DNA of 64,000 bases. Origin: Eubacteriaceae bacterium. Lineage in GTDB: Bacteria > Bacillota > Clostridia > Eubacteriales > Anaerofustaceae. Made by a program: the position numbers and the translations under genes. The notes below the pieces were generated by a model. The model saw only the letters and a list, made by a program, of their open reading frames with translations, searched no databases and had not been told where the DNA came from. Position 1 is the first letter of the stretch. Each line of letters begins with the position of its first letter. The stretch is from NCBI GenBank assembly GCA_017531485.1, contig JAFXKY010000001.1, positions 1 through 64,000 of the forward strand, written 5' to 3'. Below, one piece after another: positions 35,656 to 43,952 of the stretch.

Positions 35656-36183
35656 TCACCTTTTCCATACTCTGTCTGATCCCGACTGAATAGCATTGTT
35701 TAATCTATACCACATATCTTCCGGCATAAACTTTCTCATTTCAGACCAATTTTTGGCAGAATACTGAAACACGACTCTATTTTTGTTAATCTCCTGAAAC
35801 AACTCCCTGAATTTCTTCTGTTCATTTTGAATCGTGCTAATAAAAATCAGCGGTTCCGTAAAGTACTTAGTTGAAACTCCATACTTTCTAATCGATTTCC
35901 ACGAAATCTCATACTCTTGAATAAAAAGGCCATAACAAGTTACTCCGCGTTCAGTCATCTTGATCTTCAAAAATAATTGTGTATATAAACCATTTTTGAG
36001 TGATACCACATCAAGCGAAATAATCATAGCCGAAACAAATGCAATTAGAAAAAAACCACCCGAATCTTTACGCAAAAAAACAAAATAATCCAAGAAATAA
36101 AAGATCAAGTACAAATACAAAGCATGAAAAAATAATAAACTAATTATCATGTGCACTGCTACTTTTCTATCAAATGCTCTCAT
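35656..36183 (-). CDS. Immunity-candidate membrane protein, TM-TM-PH-like
   Basis: About 175 residues; the start with GGAG at 9-nt spacing was chosen over two earlier ATGs. Two hydrophobic helices (about 10-35 and 40-60) precede a PH-like domain (KMTERGVTCYGLFIQEYEISWKSIRKYG). The same layout, with ISW at the equivalent place, is seen at 36.3 kb. It has no toxin of its own directly upstream: it follows the other immunity gene after a 90-bp gap, so it is an orphan or a second antitoxin. Confidence 0.6.
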   Translation of the reverse strand: MRAFDRKVAVHMIISLLFFHALYLYLIFYFLDYFVFLRKDSGGFFLIAFVSAMIISLDVVSLKNGLYTQLFLKIKMTERGVTCYGLFIQEYEISWKSIRKYGVSTKYFTEPLIFISTIQNEQKKFRELFQEINKNRVVFQYSAKNWSEMRKFMPEDMWYRLNNAIQSGSDRVWKR

Positions 36184-36275
36184 AAGTTTCATCTCCATTT
36201 ACCTAAGATTTTCCGTACGGTAATAGTTATGCGTTGTAGCACGTATTGTCATAGTGGTAGTCTTTCTCGAGCAGA

Positions 36276-36782
36276 TTAACTATACCATGGTTTATTTTTC
36301 CATAGATGAGCAGGAATGAGTTGTAAAAGCTTTTTTTCATCAACAGCATATACAGGGAGCACAAAATCACAAATATCTTTTTCATTATGCTTTTCGCCAT
36401 CTAAAAAGATTCTACATGACTTTGTGCCATGCCAAATATCTTTACTAAAATATACTGCAGAGACATTTTCCCAACTGATTTGCTTTTCAATTAAACCGTC
36501 GTATTTAAAATACAGAATTCCTTCTGTTGAAACAACAATCTTAGCGTGCATTATACGGAACATAAAACTAATTACAACATATAACGCAACGACGGCTAAA
36601 GGAAGAGCAATCAAAAATTGCAAGAACGTTTTTTTTGAAGAATTATCTAACAATACCCATAGGGCTAATGCAACAAACAAAGAGCCCAGTATCACAAAAA
36701 ATATTATCCCTATTTTTCCGACTTCGTAAGTGGGCCAGTATGTAATACTGTTTTCAGTATATTTTGCTTGAAACCTCTTCAT
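36276..36782 (-). CDS. Immunity-candidate membrane protein, TM-TM-PH-like
   Basis: 168 residues from MKRFQAKYTENSITYW, with GGGAG upstream; a GTG further up lacks support. Two membrane helices (about 19-40 and 46-69) and a PH-like domain (AKIVVSTEGILYFKY, KQISWENVSAVYFSKD). It aligns by eye along its length with the protein at 11.2-11.7 kb, and the toxin tails upstream of both also match. The toxin family and antitoxin family are therefore linked. Confidence 0.65.
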   Translation of the reverse strand: MKRFQAKYTENSITYWPTYEVGKIGIIFFVILGSLFVALALWVLLDNSSKKTFLQFLIALPLAVVALYVVISFMFRIMHAKIVVSTEGILYFKYDGLIEKQISWENVSAVYFSKDIWHGTKSCRIFLDGEKHNEKDICDFVLPVYAVDEKKLLQLIPAHLWKNKPWYS

Positions 36783-36802
36783 AGTTAAAATCTCCCTAAA
36801 CT

Positions 36803-37226
36803 TCACTTTAAAAAGTATGTCATTACAATCTCGGCCGCTGTATTAAAAAACGATGCATCAAAACCAATAATAAGCGAGCAGATAGAGTCAAAAACGTAAC
36901 TTCCGATATCCCAATATGTCAGTCATACGCACTTATAAACCTACCGGTCTCCGGATCATAATACCTTGAATTGAGATAATATAATCCACTTTCACTATCG
37001 TAGTAGTATCCCCTGTAACGGAACGGATTCAGCTGTCCAACAGCCGTAAGTGAACTTTCTGCTGTTGTGAGTTTTCCCCAGTCATCATACTCATAGGTTG
37101 CAACAACCGTCTTGTTCGTATCAATTATCTTGACGATGTCTCCCTGCAAGTTTTTGAGGTAGAAATAATCCTTGTTCGTTGCCTTATCTTTAAAGCCGAT
37201 GAGGGATCCATTACCGTCATATCAGG
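36803..37226 (-). pseudogene. RHS cassette remnant: core, hallmark and toxin tail
   Basis: It begins at YDGNGSLIGFKD directly after the border hairpin and reads through to the hallmark YYLNSRYYDPETGRFISAYD, where a stop falls. In another frame the last 34 codons (YVFDSICSLIIGFDASFFNTAAEI, then MTYFLK and a stop at 36803) match the toxin tail at 11.7 kb. The toxin body has been deleted. There is no start codon. Confidence 0.75.
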
Positions 37227-37275
37227 ATTTCTCCCCCTCTCCGACAAAGGCTGAGAAAGGGGGGATTTTAAGTCT
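37222..37275 (-). repeat. RHS cassette-border hairpin element, short form (copy C)
   Basis: On the plus strand CTCCCCCTCTC, a short loop, and GAGAAAGGGGGGATTTTAAG. It differs from the copy at 38.9 kb at only a few bases, and both join RHS core at the same codon (tyrosine of YDGNG) through TCCTGATATGACGG, which carries the same extra base and breaks the frame. Confidence 0.7.
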
Positions 37276-37347
37276 TTTACTGGAACATTATGAAAGAAAT
37301 ATTTTAATACATTTCTATTACATAATATAGTTCACTACATAAAAAAT

Positions 37348-38019
37348 TTACGCAATATACAAAACCTTGCATATTTCATATAAAGTGTATTCAGTCGTAT
37401 CATTCATTTGAACTTGGCATTGAACTTCAACATTTACTTTTATTTCACGCGTATCTATAAGCTTCACTATCGCTATCTTTCTCTTACCTTTTTTATTAAC
37501 TTTTATAATTCTGCATTTTCCAACTACCACAGGTAGTGGTTCATCATTAGGCGAAAGATAATACTTGATATTGTGTTGGTTTATTTTTTTATATTTTGCT
37601 TTGAAGCTTTTTGTTTTTACAAAGAAAAAACAAAACACAGTAATTGCCATGTAAAAAATAACATGAATAACACCACACGCAATTGATAGATTTTCATCAA
37701 TGAGATATGTTGGAATCCACAGGAGTGAATACAGCACAAAGCCTGAAAACTTCAGTTTTTCACAAAGAAACATTTCCTTCGGAATACCTTTTTCATTTAT
37801 ATTTTCAAGATTTTTAAATAAAAAACTATATTTTTCAAATTTCAGGCAATCCTCCTCCGGATAATCTTTTATTACCTCCCTGTAATTATCCACATTTCCA
37901 TATTCATATGACATATGAAACATCATAACAGAAATCATCCATAGAATATGGGCTAAAAGCCGTTTAGACAACAAGAACATCATGAATAATGCTTCTAATA
38001 CAAACAGTACATCTTTCAT
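37348..38019 (-). CDS. Immunity-candidate multi-pass membrane protein
   Basis: 223 residues from the ATG that overlaps the toxin stop (ATGA). Hydrophobic segments near 3-30, 90-105 and 112-135 are followed by a lysine-rich beta-stranded C-terminal part (VVVGKCRIIKVNKKGKRKIA). No family was recognised. Coupling to the RHS tip gene marks it as the antitoxin of that cassette. Confidence 0.6.
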   Translation of the reverse strand: MKDVLFVLEALFMMFLLSKRLLAHILWMISVMMFHMSYEYGNVDNYREVIKDYPEEDCLKFEKYSFLFKNLENINEKGIPKEMFLCEKLKFSGFVLYSLLWIPTYLIDENLSIACGVIHVIFYMAITVFCFFFVKTKSFKAKYKKINQHNIKYYLSPNDEPLPVVVGKCRIIKVNKKGKRKIAIVKLIDTREIKVNVEVQCQVQMNDTTEYTLYEICKVLYIA

Positions 38020-38935
38020 TTGACTAACCACCGTCTAAAATTATTTTTCACACGACATATAAAATTTGATAAAAAGTTAGATACTCCAAAACTAATAGTT
38101 GTAGATTTAACTTCACTTCTTGTTATAAAACGAAGATTATTTATTGCGGTATTCAGTTCGTTGATAAATCCTTTTGGATTAGACACGGCTTTCGTGTAAT
38201 TACCTTTTAAAGTATTTAGGGTATCAAGTCCCTCTCTGTATGGAGTACCTTCAGCTCGAATGCCTTTCCCTCCGATAATTACGCTCGCAGCTCCTGTTGC
38301 TGCCATTACACCTGCATTGTAAAGAATACTTCCCAAATCCCTATTTCCATTCTTAATTTGGGATATAGTCTCAGATACGCCACTTATCACTGCATTTCCA
38401 ATTGCTTGTCCTGTGCGCCCAAGACCAGTAGCCGATAATGCACCGCCAGCAGCTCCGCTTAATGCAGCTAAACCAACATCAAATACATCTATCTGTCCAG
38501 TATCGGCTAATTGCATACAAACCTCAACAGCTGCACTAATCACACCGCCTATAACTGCACCTGCTGCACATTCCAGAATGCACCACCATTATCAGCACGC
38601 ATTACAGGATTATTATCACAGTATGCATAGAGATTCTTATCAAAAGTAGCAGTCGGAGATACGAGGGTCAATGCCGGATCATCCGCATTCACAAACCTAC
38701 CCGTCTCCGGATCATAATAGTATCCACAATATCTGATCGGGTTAAGCTGCCCTACAGCAGTAAGTGAGCTTTCAGCAGTTGTAAGTTTGCCCCAATCATC
38801 ATACTCATACATAGCAACTACCGTCTTGTTCGTGTCAATGATCTTGACGATATCTCCCTGCAAGTTCTTGAGGTAGAAATAATCTTTGTTTGCTGAGAGA
38901 TCCTTGAATCAGATTAAGCTTCCGTTGCCGTCATA
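38016..38935 (-). pseudogene. Frameshifted RHS cassette with Gly/Ala-rich tip
   Basis: RHS core from YDGNG (with a stop where Gly is expected, SLI-stop-FKD) to the hallmark PETGRFVNADD. The frame shifts by one base near 38575, at FWNV. The toxin frame then runs AAGAVIGGVISAAVEVCMQL through a glycine-rich hydrophobic region (ALSGAAGGALSATGLG) to NNFRRWLVK. The tip opening (FWN, VGAVxG, ISA) matches that of the 12.6-kb cassette, so both tips share an N-terminal module. The internal stop and the frameshift make it inactive. Confidence 0.75.
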
Positions 38936-38989
38936 TCAGGATTTCTCCCCCTCTCCCGCAAAGCCTGAGAAAGGGGGGATTTTAAGTGT
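38934..38989 (-). repeat. RHS cassette-border hairpin element, short form (copy D)
   Basis: Near-identical to copy C: CTCCCCCTCTCCC, loop, GAGAAAGGGGGGATTTTAAGTGTT on the plus strand. The immunity gene of the preceding cassette ends about 30 bases beyond it. Confidence 0.7.
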
Positions 38990-39018
38990 TGATATTAAAT
39001 TTGCTTACAAAATTGCAA

Positions 39019-39573
39019 TCACAATTTATAGCGAGTTGTTTTTCTCAGATCAACAACATCGTAAGGGCAATATTTTTTCAATTCTGTCAGTATTTCATCC
39101 GAATAGTATATCGTTATGACATTTTTGTAATGAAACGTATTCCACCTGTATAAATGATTCTTTTTTTCGCCATTCTTTACAAGGCAGATTACTGAAAATG
39201 CTTTACGTTCACCTCTTGTGGTTGAACCGTTATAACATATACATATCTGCTGAAACTCATCCCATTCAATCACCTGTATTTTTTTCAATGGATACTTGAT
39301 TCTTATCCCTTCCCGAATGAATTCAAACGAAAACAGCTCCATTGAAATAGTTACCCAACCTATTTTTATACAGATAGCAGACCAAACATATCCCACTATT
39401 CCACACAAAACATCATCAAACGATAAGATGAGATATGTCGACAGAAACAGTGATAATATTCCCACACATAACACAAACACATACATCCATATATCTATCG
39501 GACACGACTTTTTTACAGAAACATTACCATCAGCATTCTCTATAATTCTTGATAACTTATGATTATAATGCAT
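39019..39573 (-). CDS. Immunity-candidate membrane protein, TM-TM-PH-like
   Basis: 184 residues, start at MHYNHKL with AGGTGA upstream. Two hydrophobic helices (about 27-50 and 57-77) then FIREGIRIKYPLKKIQVIEW, the same PH-like pattern (EGIxxKY, then an acidic W motif) as the proteins at 36.3 and 11.2 kb. The toxin that should precede it is reduced to a degenerate RHS scrap. Confidence 0.6.
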   Translation of the reverse strand: MHYNHKLSRIIENADGNVSVKKSCPIDIWMYVFVLCVGILSLFLSTYLILSFDDVLCGIVGYVWSAICIKIGWVTISMELFSFEFIREGIRIKYPLKKIQVIEWDEFQQICICYNGSTTRGERKAFSVICLVKNGEKKNHLYRWNTFHYKNVITIYYSDEILTELKKYCPYDVVDLRKTTRYKL

Positions 39574-39596
39574 TTTAATCACCTGCCATTCTCCCG

Positions 39597-39715
39597 ATCT
39601 GATTCATGAATATCGTACGCATTAATGTATCTGCCATCTCCGGAGCGTAGTAGCATCCTCTATTTAATCCGAGCCATAATTCGATACAGTAATAATACCA
39701 CACCCCGACACGTAT
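39597..39715 (-). pseudogene. Degenerate RHS hallmark remnant
   Basis: The minus strand reads WYYYCIELWLGLNRGCYY, APEMADTLMRT, recognisable as a worn copy of YYYDTESSLYYLNSRYYDPETGRFVNA at both DNA and protein level. It lies directly before the immunity gene at 39.0-39.6 kb. Confidence 0.6.
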
Positions 39716-39751
39716 TTCAACCATTCCGCACATATCCCGGACAGGAAAGAA

Positions 39752-39782
39752 AAACAGCACCACCCTGTGTGATGCTGTCGGA
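39752..39782 (-). terminator. Terminator behind the Imm26-like gene
   Basis: On the minus strand GACAGCATCACA pairs with GGTGGTGCTGT followed by TTTTTT. A nearly identical hairpin is at 40906-40936. Confidence 0.65.
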
Positions 39783-39800
39783 ATATTATTTCATTCTATT

Positions 39801-40363
39801 CTACGAATTTTTCGCCTCATTGACCATATCAATATACTCTTTCATTACAACTTCATGGTCTCCCGGTGGAGAAAAAATATCCAGTTTCGACAAATCAAAA
39901 TCCACATCAAACAAATACAACAAATACGGTACTCCGACATGGGCATTGATAAGTTTTTCCCCCTGATGCTTCGGTGGCAGATCAGACATGCGACTCACAT
40001 CAAACGTTTCGCAATAATCAAAGGTTGAAAACACATTCATAACTTCGATCGCTGTTGTTTTTTTTGTTTTCGCATCTCGCCAGAACCAAAGCATATTCTC
40101 GGGAAACGGGTATTCTTCCGGAATTTTATAGTTACCGATCAATTTTGAAATACCAATCTGATACATTTTTTTGTATAAGACGGAATAATATAACTATGTG
40201 GTCCTTGCACTATTTCTTCTATTTCATTGGGAACATCTGCATATAATCCTTCAAATACTCGAATATAATCCCCTTGTTTCGGAATACTGTATGCCCATTG
40301 ATAAATCTTATATCCGTTCGGAACTTTCACGTAATATACGTCACCTACTTTTGCCCGTTTCAT
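39801..40363 (-). pseudogene. Imm26-like immunity gene split at a poly-A tract
   Basis: Two frames together make one protein. The first (MKRAKVGDVYYVKVPNGYKI to SYIIPSYTKK) carries the Imm26-type opening. The second (YQIGISKLIGNYKIPEEYPFPENMLWFW onward) gives the remaining two thirds. They join at an A7 tract (40166-40172) where one base would restore the frame. Imm26 proteins are antitoxins of polymorphic toxin systems. The join could be slippage-based phase variation, a real lesion, or a sequencing error. Confidence 0.6.
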
Positions 40364-40725
40364 TCTTTATCTCTCTCCTTTTGCGTTTCATATACCTGCC
40401 ACCATCCGTATGTTTTAAACTCATGCGGAATACTGTCAATATCATCAAGCGGCGCATCAAATCCAAGTGCTTCAAGGCGGTCAAACCATTCTTCACGTCT
40501 GCTTTCAGGAAGTTTTGCTCCGCACCACGGGCAATACCCTATTAAAATATATGAAGTCGCCTCGCCATTTTCCCCATCATATACCGGAAGACCGTATTCA
40601 TTGAATTTCGAAGAAAAATAAACCGGCTTATCTTCCGCCCCATTTTCATTTGCGGCACTGTTTTCATCAACGCAATATGCATTCGCCTTCATTTCATCGC
40701 AACACATTTTCACCATCAAATCCAT
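40360..40725 (-). CDS. DUF6980-like zinc-ribbon protein of immunity type
   Basis: About 121 residues from MDLMVKMCCDEM, with AAAGG upstream. CC and CPWCGAKLP give possible metal ligands, followed by WFDRLEALGF, a pattern of DUF6980 proteins found beside polymorphic-toxin immunity genes. The stop overlaps the start of the Imm26-like gene (ATGA), so the pair is coupled. The direct function is unknown. Confidence 0.6.
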   Translation of the reverse strand: MDLMVKMCCDEMKANAYCVDENSAANENGAEDKPVYFSSKFNEYGLPVYDGENGEATSYILIGYCPWCGAKLPESRREEWFDRLEALGFDAPLDDIDSIPHEFKTYGWWQVYETQKERDKE

Positions 40726-40905
40726 ACATGCACCTTTCCACATTCTGCAATGACTGCAATCTGATTCCTGATTTTTCTTTATTATAAATGTTTTGCCGGA
40801 TACTTACAACCTGTTATATTCTTATTTCCCCATCCTCAAACAATTTTATGCATTTTCACATCCTGCGACATAAAAACCGCATCGGATCGAGGTACTGTCA
40901 ATAAA

Positions 40906-40936
40906 AAACAGCACCACCATATATGTGATGCTGTCG
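40906..40936 (-). terminator. Terminator of the MoaD/ThiF operon
   Basis: On the minus strand GACAGCATCACATA pairs with TATGGTGGTGCTGT, then TTTTTTATT. It starts 4 bases after the ThiF-type stop. Same hairpin family as at 39752-39782. Confidence 0.65.
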
Positions 40937-40939
40937 GTT

Positions 40940-41605
40940 TTAAAAATCTATACATTCCGTTTCGCTAAACAAAAGATCCACGTAATATACCCTCGAAGGC
41001 TCAACTTCCCTTCCGAGAAGAACTTTCAACCCGAGGGACACCTGAAATGATGCGCACATTGAAGGCGTAAACGCAAGAACGCTTTTGTCGGTTATCTCCA
41101 CGTGCTCCGGAAAGAGCTTTTCTATAAGCCCGCTTCCGGGAAGACATACTGCTGCCTGAAAAGCCCAGCCGCTGATTGCGCCGTAAATATACGGGACATT
41201 ATATCTTTCGCATGCTTTCGCAAGTATCTTCCTTGCGCTGATATCATCAAGCGCGTCGAATACTATATCGCATCCGGAAATGATCTCCGATACGTTCTCA
41301 TTTGTCATAAACTCATCAAAGCACCCAACTTCAACACCGCTGTTTACGGACATTATCCTGTCTGCCGCCTGCAAAGCCTTGCTTTTTCCAAGATCATCTT
41401 CCGTACAGAGGATCTGCCTGTTTAAATTTGACACGCCAAAAACATCGCCGTCACATACCGTGATCTTTCCCACTCCAATGCGCGCAAGAAGCTCGATGAT
41501 ATATCCGCCGAGCCCTCCGCAACCAATGACAGCGACATGTTTTGTCTTTAATTTTTCACATTCTTCGGTGGATATTGCGGGGATATTTCTTTCATACCTT
41601 TCCAT
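40940..41605 (-). CDS. ThiF/MoeB-family adenylyltransferase
   Basis: About 221 residues from an ATG one base after the MoaD stop. VAVIGCGGLGGYIIELLARIGVG is the nucleotide-binding loop. SNLNRQILCTEDDLG carries the Arg finger, and DIVFDALDDISAR the Asp that binds the metal. It adenylates the C-terminal glycine of the partner carrier so that sulfur can be loaded for dithiolene formation. The paired CxxC zinc motifs of many MoeB proteins are not evident. In this context it serves the MoaD-like protein encoded just before it. Confidence 0.88.
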   Translation of the reverse strand: MERYERNIPAISTEECEKLKTKHVAVIGCGGLGGYIIELLARIGVGKITVCDGDVFGVSNLNRQILCTEDDLGKSKALQAADRIMSVNSGVEVGCFDEFMTNENVSEIISGCDIVFDALDDISARKILAKACERYNVPYIYGAISGWAFQAAVCLPGSGLIEKLFPEHVEITDKSVLAFTPSMCASFQVSLGLKVLLGREVEPSRVYYVDLLFSETECIDF

Positions 41606-41606
41606 A

Positions 41607-41828
41607 TCAGCCGCCACCTACCGCAGGGAAGAGGGAAACAACATCACCATCTTTCACTTCCGTTTCGGGCTTCTGGTGAAAGCCGTTGATGAGGAGGATA
41701 TTGACTTCCTTGACTTCAATGTCAAGAGCATCCATTATATCCTTCACAGTCTTTACGGAAGCGCTTTCCATCTGATAAACCTTCTGTCTTCCTTTGCGGA
41801 GTCCTGCAAAAAGACGTACTTCTACCAT
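41607..41828 (-). CDS. moaD: MoaD-like sulfur carrier protein
   Basis: 73 residues with the beta-grasp fold pattern (MVEVRLFAGLRKGRQ, INGFHQ, GDVVSLFPAVGGG). The C-terminal glycine tail is the site of adenylation and thiocarboxylation; it ends GGG rather than GG. Directly followed by the ThiF-type activating enzyme. As the small subunit of molybdopterin synthase it would donate sulfur to precursor Z with the MoaE-like protein at 54.8 kb. Confidence 0.88.
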   Translation of the reverse strand: MVEVRLFAGLRKGRQKVYQMESASVKTVKDIMDALDIEVKEVNILLINGFHQKPETEVKDGDVVSLFPAVGGG

Positions 41829-41848
41829 AAATACTCCTTACTGAACAA

Positions 41849-41873
41849 AATAGGGAAGCATTGCTTCCCTATT
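41849..41873 (-). terminator. Terminator or attenuator after the oxidoreductase gene
   Basis: AATAGGGAAGCA and TGCTTCCCTATT form a perfect 12-bp stem with a 1-base centre, followed by TTTTGTT on the minus strand. Read-through would feed the MoaD and ThiF genes at lower level than the oxidoreductase. Confidence 0.65.
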
Positions 41874-41905
41874 ATAATATCTTCTTGATTTTCATCCGTC
41901 AAGAA

Positions 41906-43726
41906 TTATCTTCCGATATATTCTCCGAGACCAAGTCTTTCAAGTGTTTCATCTGTCGGGAATGCATCTACCCAGCCGCGTTCCTTATAATATTCGGGAA
42001 GTGTTACGTTGAGTTTTGATGTCATGCCTTTTGACGGACCTTCTTTAACCGGTTCTTCGAGAAGTCTCTTCGGGAGACGGTCATCTTCCGGTTTCATGCC
42101 TGCTGCTTTGTTGAAGAGTCTTTCGATGTTGTAGATTCTTTCGCCGAGAAGGAGAACTTCTTCCGGAGTATATTCTGTTCCGCAAGCTGCATTGATGAGT
42201 TTTGTGTATTCCGGAGCGCCGAGAGCGAATGATGTGAAGAGGCAAAGACCCATAGAGTCGATTACTGCTGTGAGATCCTGGAATGTCTTAGCCCAGAATG
42301 CCTTTTCGTTTGTAACTGTTCTGTCGAGCTGTACGGGAAGACCAACAACTTCCGGAGCGATCGTATATCCACGAACGTGGCAGCCGCCGCGGTTTGATGT
42401 AGCGTATGTGATACCGATACCCTGAACCCCACGTGCGTCATAAGCGGGCATTTCCTGCTTTTTAACTGACATTGAAACTTCCGGCATACCGTAGTGTTCA
42501 CAAAGTCTTGCTGAACCTGAAGACATGAGCCAGTCAAGTTCTGTTTCCGGGTTTCCGATGCGTTTTGTCCATTCGATGAGAGCTTCTGTGCTTCCCCATA
42601 CGAGCGGAACGCCTGCACATTCTTCTTCTTTGATTGCGCCTTTTTCATAAAGTTCCATAGCTGCAGCGATAGTGCAGGGAACTGAGATAGCGTCAAGACC
42701 GTATTCGTTGCAGAGCATGTTTGCTTTGTTGATAGCAGCGAGATCGCTGTTACCCATGTTTGCGCCATAAGCCCAGAGCGGTTCATATTCCGGTCCGCCA
42801 ACAACTTTGTCGTCAACTTTTACCACACGACCGCAAGCGATCGGGCAACGGTGGCATGCACTTGCCTTAACGAGGAATTTTTCTGCGAGAGCTTCGCCTG
42901 AAACATCTTCAGCTTTTTCATAGTAAGATTCCTGCCAGTTCTTTGTGGGGAGTGAACCTACGCTGTTGATTACGTTTACGAGTGATGCAGTACCGAGAGC
43001 TCTGAGTCCTCCGCCTGTGAGGCCGTTTTCGCGGATGTTTACCATAACTTCCTTGTTTGCTGCCTTAAGAGCTTCTTCGGAAGCGATTACGTCATTGGGG
43101 TTCGTTCTTGTAGCTTTTACCACGATACCCTTGAGTTTTTTGGATCCCATAACAGCACCTACGCCGGAACGTCCTGCCGCACGGTCTTTGTCGTTCATGA
43201 TAGCAGCCATAAGAACCTGCTTTTCACCTGCGATACCGATTGAAAGAACTGAAGCTTCTTTGCCGTGTTTTTCTTTGAGTTTGTCGTCGAGTTCTTCTGA
43301 GAACATTCCGAGATATTCATCTGCGTCGAGAAGTTCGATCTTGTCATCAACGATGTTTAAGTATTTCCATGTTTCACTCATACCTTCAACGATGATAGCA
43401 TCCCAGCCGGCATATTTGAGTTTAGCACCCCATTTGCCGCCTGAGTTTGAGCATGCGATCATGCCTGTGAGGGGGGATTTTGTTACTACCATGTATCTTC
43501 CTGAAGAAGGAGCTGCGGCACCTGTGAGGGGACCTGTGATGTAGATAAGTTTATTGCCTTCGCCAAGCGGATCGCTTGTAGCGCAGCCTTCGTCGTAAGC
43601 GATCTTTGTTCCGAGACCGCGTCCGCCGATGTATTTTTTAGCAACTTCAACGTCAAGAGCTTCAACTGTGATCTCACCTGTTGTAAGGTTGACGCGAGCA
43701 ATTTTTTCATAATAAGCGTTAGCCAT
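41906..43726 (-). CDS. aor: Aldehyde ferredoxin oxidoreductase (tungsten-type)
   Basis: 606 residues, the usual length. An N-terminal AOR domain (YIGGRGLGTKIAYDEG, FTPLTGA-like ITGPLTGAAAP, GGKWGAKLKYAGWDAI) binds the bis-pterin cofactor. The [4Fe-4S] ligands are Cys291, Cys294 and Cys298 (CHRCPIAC), plus a Cys near 498 (SMGLCLF). It oxidises aldehydes to carboxylic acids with ferredoxin as acceptor, in the cytoplasm. The tungstate importer and the radical SAM protein nearby favour tungsten over molybdenum. The substrate is unknown. It lies divergent from the regulator, with its own promoter. Confidence 0.95.
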   Translation of the reverse strand: MANAYYEKIARVNLTTGEITVEALDVEVAKKYIGGRGLGTKIAYDEGCATSDPLGEGNKLIYITGPLTGAAAPSSGRYMVVTKSPLTGMIACSNSGGKWGAKLKYAGWDAIIVEGMSETWKYLNIVDDKIELLDADEYLGMFSEELDDKLKEKHGKEASVLSIGIAGEKQVLMAAIMNDKDRAAGRSGVGAVMGSKKLKGIVVKATRTNPNDVIASEEALKAANKEVMVNIRENGLTGGGLRALGTASLVNVINSVGSLPTKNWQESYYEKAEDVSGEALAEKFLVKASACHRCPIACGRVVKVDDKVVGGPEYEPLWAYGANMGNSDLAAINKANMLCNEYGLDAISVPCTIAAAMELYEKGAIKEEECAGVPLVWGSTEALIEWTKRIGNPETELDWLMSSGSARLCEHYGMPEVSMSVKKQEMPAYDARGVQGIGITYATSNRGGCHVRGYTIAPEVVGLPVQLDRTVTNEKAFWAKTFQDLTAVIDSMGLCLFTSFALGAPEYTKLINAACGTEYTPEEVLLLGERIYNIERLFNKAAGMKPEDDRLPKRLLEEPVKEGPSKGMTSKLNVTLPEYYKERGWVDAFPTDETLERLGLGEYIGR

Positions 43727-43777
43727 TATTTACCTCCGTAATTTAAGCGCGACACTTCGTCGCAGTAAGTTGAGCTT

Positions 43778-43806
43778 ATTATATAATACGGTATTTTTTC
43801 GCGCAA
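43778..43806 (-). promoter_or_regulatory. Promoter of the oxidoreductase operon
   Basis: Minus strand TTGCGC (43801-43806) and TATAAT (43778-43783) with a 17-bp spacer. The -35 box overlaps a GCGAAAAAA sequence of the repeated CGAAA type. Confidence 0.6.
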
Positions 43807-43827
43807 TACTGCCGGACACGCTTTGTG

Positions 43828-43925
43828 CGAAACAATACGAAAACACATCTTTCTGTGCGAATTTTTTTTCGTGCAGACATAGGCGAAAATAAAGATTGTG
43901 CGAAATTACACGAAAATGTACGAAA
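43828..43925. promoter_or_regulatory. Direct CGAAA repeats, probable operator array
   Basis: The motif TGTRCGAAA or close variants has its CG at 43828, 43838, 43858, 43884, 43901, 43911 and 43921. Three are exactly 10 bp apart at 43901-43921, and 43828, 43838 and 43858 follow a 10/20-bp phase, so sites lie on one face of the helix. They lie between the two divergent promoters. The adjacent HTH/metal-sensing regulator is the obvious binder. Confidence 0.6.
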
Positions 43926-43952
43926 TGGACTGTACATACATAATCGCGGCTA

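Noticed and set aside
39575-39763. 62-residue minus-strand frame as an independent gene
   Set aside because: Its sequence is a worn RHS hallmark (YYYC...NRGCYYAPE), so it is a remnant.
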